Positions 61,168 through 64,000 of a DNA stretch of 64,000 bases are shown here, piece by piece. Location of the stretch: positions 1 to 64,000 of the forward strand of contig CAZMTO010000004.1 of assembly GCA_964569265.1 (NCBI GenBank), given 5' to 3'. Below the pieces are notes generated by a model. The model had not been told where the DNA came from. It saw only the letters and a list, made by a program, of their open reading frames with translations, and made no database searches. Positions within the stretch are counted from its first letter, which is position 1, and each line of letters starts with the position of its first letter. Origin of the DNA: Avidehalobacter sp964569265. Lineage in GTDB: Bacteria; Bacillota; Dehalobacteriia; UBA4068; UBA4997. The translations under genes and the position numbers were made by a program.

Positions 61168-62957
61168 AGCTCGGCTACCATTTCGGCAAAGCTTTGCATA
61201 GCCTTATCAAGGGTTTCGGGGCTTTCCATATCCACACCGGCACCGCGCAGCAGCTCAATGGGGCTTAAACTGCTGCCGCCTGCCAAAAAGCCCAGGTAGG
61301 CGTCTGTTTTAGCTTTATCGCCGCTTAAAATGTTTTGCGCCAGGGCAGTAGCCGCGCTCATACCGGTTGCGTATTTGTAAACATAAAAAGAGCGGTAAAA
61401 ATGCGGTATACGCGCCCATTCCATATCAATTTCCCGGTCAACGGCAACATCGGTGCCAAAGTAATCCAAATTAAGCTGATAATAAACATTTTGAAAATAC
61501 TGGCAGCTAAGTGCCTCGCCGGCAAGGGTTGCCGCGTGACAGATTTTTTCAAATTCGGCAAACATCGTCTGGCGGAACACCGTACCGCGGAAGTCGTCTA
61601 AATAATGGTTTACCAAACGCATACGCTCTGCCGGGTCTTCTTCTTTATTAAGCAGATAACGCAACAGCAGGTTTTCGTTAACGGTGCTGGCAACCTCGGC
61701 CACAAAAATTTCGTAATCACTGTAAACATACGGCTGGTTTTTGTTGGAAAAATAGCTGTGCATAGAATGTCCAAGCTCGTGCGCCAAAGTAAATACGCTG
61801 TTTAAATTACCCTGATAATTAAGCAAAATAAACGGTTTGCTGCCATATACCCCGCTGGAATATGCACCGCTGGTTTTGCCGCGGTTTTCCGCCACATCTA
61901 CCCAGCCGTCGGTAAAGGCCGTTTTAGCCACACTTATATATTCTTCTCCCAGGGGGGCAAGGGCCGCCAGCACTGTCTGCACGGCTTCTTCGTAGGGTAT
62001 TTCGCGGGGTTTTTCTTTGGCCAGCGGCACATAAATATCATAAAGGTGCAGCTCGTCTACGCCCAAAGCCTTGCGGCGCAACTGCAAATACCGTTGAAAC
62101 AGCGGCAGGTTGGCACGCACACCGTCAATAAGGCTGTTATATACCGTGGCAGGTATTTCTTCACCAAACAGGGCAGCATCCAAAGCGCCGTCAAATTTGC
62201 GTACACGGGCCCCAAAAACGTTCTTCTTAATGTTGGCGGCCAGCATAGCCCCCAAAGAATTTTTATGCGCGGCATAGGTGGCATAAAGCCCCTTAAAAGC
62301 CGCCTCGCGTACCTGACGGTTGGGGCTTTCCATAAGGGTTATATAGTTGCCGTGGCTTATTTCCACCCGGTCACCGTTATCGTCAGTAATCGTCGGAAAG
62401 CTGATGTCGGCATTATTAAACATACCGAAAATGTTGCGCGGCGCGGCCATAACTTCTCCGGCAAGGGCCAAAATTTCTTCTTCCCGGTGGCTTAAAATAT
62501 GCGGCTTCATCCGCAGCATTTCATCAAAATAGCGGCGATACACCGCCAAAGCCGGCATATCAAGCCAACTGTATAACTCAGCTTCGGGTATAGCCAAAAA
62601 CTCCGGTTCTTCAAACGCCATAGCCGCCGATATTTTTACACCCAGGCTTTGCGCGCGGTCGGCCAGCTCCTGATACACCGGGTTGCCGTTATCCTCGTCA
62701 CGCTTCATCTGGGCATACAAAAACAGCTTGTCCAAATGCTTTAACAGCTTTTCGCGCAGGTCTAAATATTCTGCCAAATGTTCGGCGCCCTGCCCCAATG
62801 TACCGGCATAAGCCGCCACTTTGGCCAGCAGGTCTTCGGCCTCGGCAAAAGCCTGTTCCCAAGCGGCATCATCGGCAAACACCGATTCTACATCCCATTT
62901 TAATTCTGCCGGCACCTCGCTGCGGGCAGGCAGTTTTTTTACTTGTGCTTCCGTCAT
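61149..62957 (-). CDS. pepF: Oligoendopeptidase F (M3 metallopeptidase)
   Basis: This 602-residue cytoplasmic zinc peptidase of the M3B family degrades peptides of about 7-17 residues. The zinc-binding motif is in LAHELGHSMHSYFS, with a downstream glutamate in EVASTVNENLLL. N-terminal helical sequence (ELKWDVESVFADDAAWEQAF) is characteristic. The length is normal. The 3' end is duplicated at 48854-48916. The start ATG has an AAAGGAAC-type site. Confidence 0.97.
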   Translation of the reverse strand: MTEAQVKKLPARSEVPAELKWDVESVFADDAAWEQAFAEAEDLLAKVAAYAGTLGQGAEHLAEYLDLREKLLKHLDKLFLYAQMKRDEDNGNPVYQELADRAQSLGVKISAAMAFEEPEFLAIPEAELYSWLDMPALAVYRRYFDEMLRMKPHILSHREEEILALAGEVMAAPRNIFGMFNNADISFPTITDDNGDRVEISHGNYITLMESPNRQVREAAFKGLYATYAAHKNSLGAMLAANIKKNVFGARVRKFDGALDAALFGEEIPATVYNSLIDGVRANLPLFQRYLQLRRKALGVDELHLYDIYVPLAKEKPREIPYEEAVQTVLAALAPLGEEYISVAKTAFTDGWVDVAENRGKTSGAYSSGVYGSKPFILLNYQGNLNSVFTLAHELGHSMHSYFSNKNQPYVYSDYEIFVAEVASTVNENLLLRYLLNKEEDPAERMRLVNHYLDDFRGTVFRQTMFAEFEKICHAATLAGEALSCQYFQNVYYQLNLDYFGTDVAVDREIDMEWARIPHFYRSFYVYKYATGMSAATALAQNILSGDKAKTDAYLGFLAGGSSLSPIELLRGAGVDMESPETLDKAMQSFAEMVAELEKLLG

Positions 62958-63158
62958 CTGTTTGTTCCTTTCTGTATTTACAAGCTACGTATTTATATTA
63001 TAAAGTGCTTTATTTGCAGTATTTTTGCAATATTACCGTAATATGCACCAAACTTATGACAAATTATGTGCTTTTATCGGCGGTGCTGCGTTTATTGGTG
63101 CTTATGCTTATATTCATCCCAAAATACGTTTTAATATACAGCACATACAGCAGAGTAA

Positions 63159-63362
63159 TTTTCCACAAACAATATTATTTTACCAGCTAAATCGGTGGTG
63201 ATAAATCAGAATTTTTCCACCGGGCAGGTGTTTATAATTCTCCGCAGACCAATAAATTAGGGCTTTACAAGTTATTCACAGACTTTTCCACATTATCCAC
63301 AGCCAATTTTTGTATATGCAGTATATATACCGTATTTTTTTACAATAATCTACATAAAATTA
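63159..63362. other. DnaA-box cluster with adjacent AT-rich stretch
   Basis: The 427-bp gap between pepF and the next gene carries one perfect DnaA box, TTATCCACA (63293-63301), and near matches TTATTCACA (63272-63280), TTTTCCACA (63284-63292 and 63159-63167) and TTTTCCACC (63214-63222), all in the same orientation. Immediately right is a highly AT-rich stretch (63305-63362). The layout resembles a replication-origin DnaA assembly plus unwinding element, or a DnaA-titration site. No dnaA or dnaN gene is in the window. No convincing gene lies in this gap. Confidence 0.55.
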
Positions 63363-63384
63363 CGCCCACGGCAACAAAGCTTTA

Positions 63385-64000
63385 CTATTCGGCAATAAGC
63401 TCCTGCCAAAGCTCCGGTTCGACAAAATCACGCAGCAGGGCATCACGCCAGCTTTCTCCCGGCAGGCCGCTAAAGCCGTTGGCGGCATAATCTTCGGCAC
63501 AAACCGCACGCAGGCGGCTCTGCCCCGGCATAAAATCCTCTTTGTCGGCAGCAGCAAGCTCGGCCAACAGACGGCGTATCAGCTCGTCCTCGCCGCTGTT
63601 AATTATAACCGCCCTAAGTGCTTCGGCGCGCTCGCTTTTGGGCAGGCAACAGTGAGAACGACAGGCAAAGGTACGGTATTGGTGCGCGTGGCAGCACTTG
63701 GCCGCCTCGTTAAGCAGAGCGCAGGCACCGTCGGCCTTGCGGGCCAACTGCAAATCTACTGCTTCGCCAAAAAATACCAGTTGGGCGTCGGTCTGCGCCA
63801 ACCATTCCGCCGGGCTTTGCCCACCGTTGGCATAATAAGCCGAAAAATAAAAGTCCGCCAGCATAAGGGGCACACGCTCGTGGCAGCAACCGTCACAGCC
63901 ATAACAATCGGCCATAGTTTTAGCCTGAAACTGCTCCACCGCATCCAGATAATTACCCACGGTGGCAGCCTCGTCTAAAATTTGCAGGTCGTAGCCAAAA
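63385..64000 (-). CDS. YkgJ-type cysteine-cluster protein (5' end outside window)
   Basis: The reading frame is open to the right edge of the window; the GTG at 63960 is not a convincing start, because in-frame codons continue upstream (DLQILDEAATVGNYLDAVEQ). The visible part of about 205 residues has a CYGCDGCCHERVP cluster, a KCCHAHQYRTFACRSHCCLP cluster and other single cysteines, matching the YkgJ/UPF0153 family thought to bind zinc or iron-sulfur. The function of the family is unknown; some members act in protein modification or flagellar methylation. It is not obviously linked to pepF. Confidence 0.8.
   Translation of the reverse strand, partial: FGYDLQILDEAATVGNYLDAVEQFQAKTMADCYGCDGCCHERVPLMLADFYFSAYYANGGQSPAEWLAQTDAQLVFFGEAVDLQLARKADGACALLNEAAKCCHAHQYRTFACRSHCCLPKSERAEALRAVIINSGEDELIRRLLAELAAADKEDFMPGQSRLRAVCAEDYAANGFSGLPGESWRDALLRDFVEPELWQELIAE

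Noticed and set aside
63058..63192. Hydrophobic 44-residue ORF (MTNYVLLSAVLRLL...) in the pepF upstream gap
   Set aside because: No ribosome site or terminator, and it overlaps a DnaA-box-like element; likely chance in AT-rich DNA.

Overview
The window reads as a chromosomal segment of a Bacillota (Firmicutes) bacterium, most likely an anaerobic Clostridia-type lineage. Indicators are the rapZ-yvcK-whiA cluster, a gap-pgk-tpiA-gpmI-eno glycolytic operon, ECF sigma/anti-sigma pairs, LPXTG pilins with sortases, S-layer-homology (SLH) surface proteins and a Mn-type yybP-ykoY riboswitch. Most genes are GCC/GGC-rich, with an overall GC content that looks intermediate by eye. There is no rRNA, CRISPR array, prophage or transposase. 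One tRNA gene, tRNA-Leu(CAG), is present.

Layout. 1-4.4 kb (minus): glycogen genes glgB-glgP. 4.8-9.4 kb (plus): two ECF sigma factor/anti-sigma modules around a BrnQ transporter. 9.5-9.8 kb: a composite intergenic repeat. 9.9-15.4 kb (plus): a MacA/MacB-like export system (adaptor, ATPase, permease) followed by an SLH protein. 15.5-16.3 kb: tRNA-Leu and an unassigned structured RNA with its own promoter and terminator. 16.3-26.0 kb (plus): a sortase-assembled pilus locus (coiled-coil protein, signal peptidase I, large tip-type adhesin, major pilin, class C sortase, minor pilin, second sortase). 26.2-34 kb (minus): a TerC-family protein under a manganese riboswitch, then the operon gap-pgk-tpiA-gpmI-eno-trmO. 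34-44.3 kb (minus): uvrB, a second repeat cluster, then uvrA-uvrC-rapZ-yvcK-whiA. 44.5-48.8 kb: a 47-residue membrane protein, a phosphodiesterase, a cold-shock protein, MntP, an orphan cobQ and a HAD phosphatase. 48.9-61.1 kb (minus): an apparent inserted segment. 61.1-64 kb (minus): pepF, a DnaA-box-rich intergenic region and a partial YkgJ-type gene.

The most interesting part is 48.85-61.17 kb. It is bounded by a 63-bp direct repeat (one mismatch) that duplicates the 3' end of pepF, as expected for site-specific integration at a gene end, although no integrase is present. It holds a sensor kinase, a response regulator with a SARP-like output domain, a secreted lipoprotein alkyl-sulfatase-like metallo-beta-lactamase-fold enzyme, and a roughly 2370-residue SLH-anchored surface protein. 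Each of its two operon promoters carries GTTACGC-N4-GTTACGC exactly 9 bp upstream of an extended -10 element. This is the architecture expected for a SARP-type activator, so the cassette looks like a self-contained, auto-regulated surface system.

Other notable items are the structured RNA just upstream of the pilus operon (three-way junction with a possible pseudoknot), ten CxnHxHxxxC repeats in the adhesin, a family of composite repeats that abut gene ends and supply the glgP stop codon, and a DnaA-box cluster beside an AT-rich stretch. All names come from reading the sequence; no database search was run.
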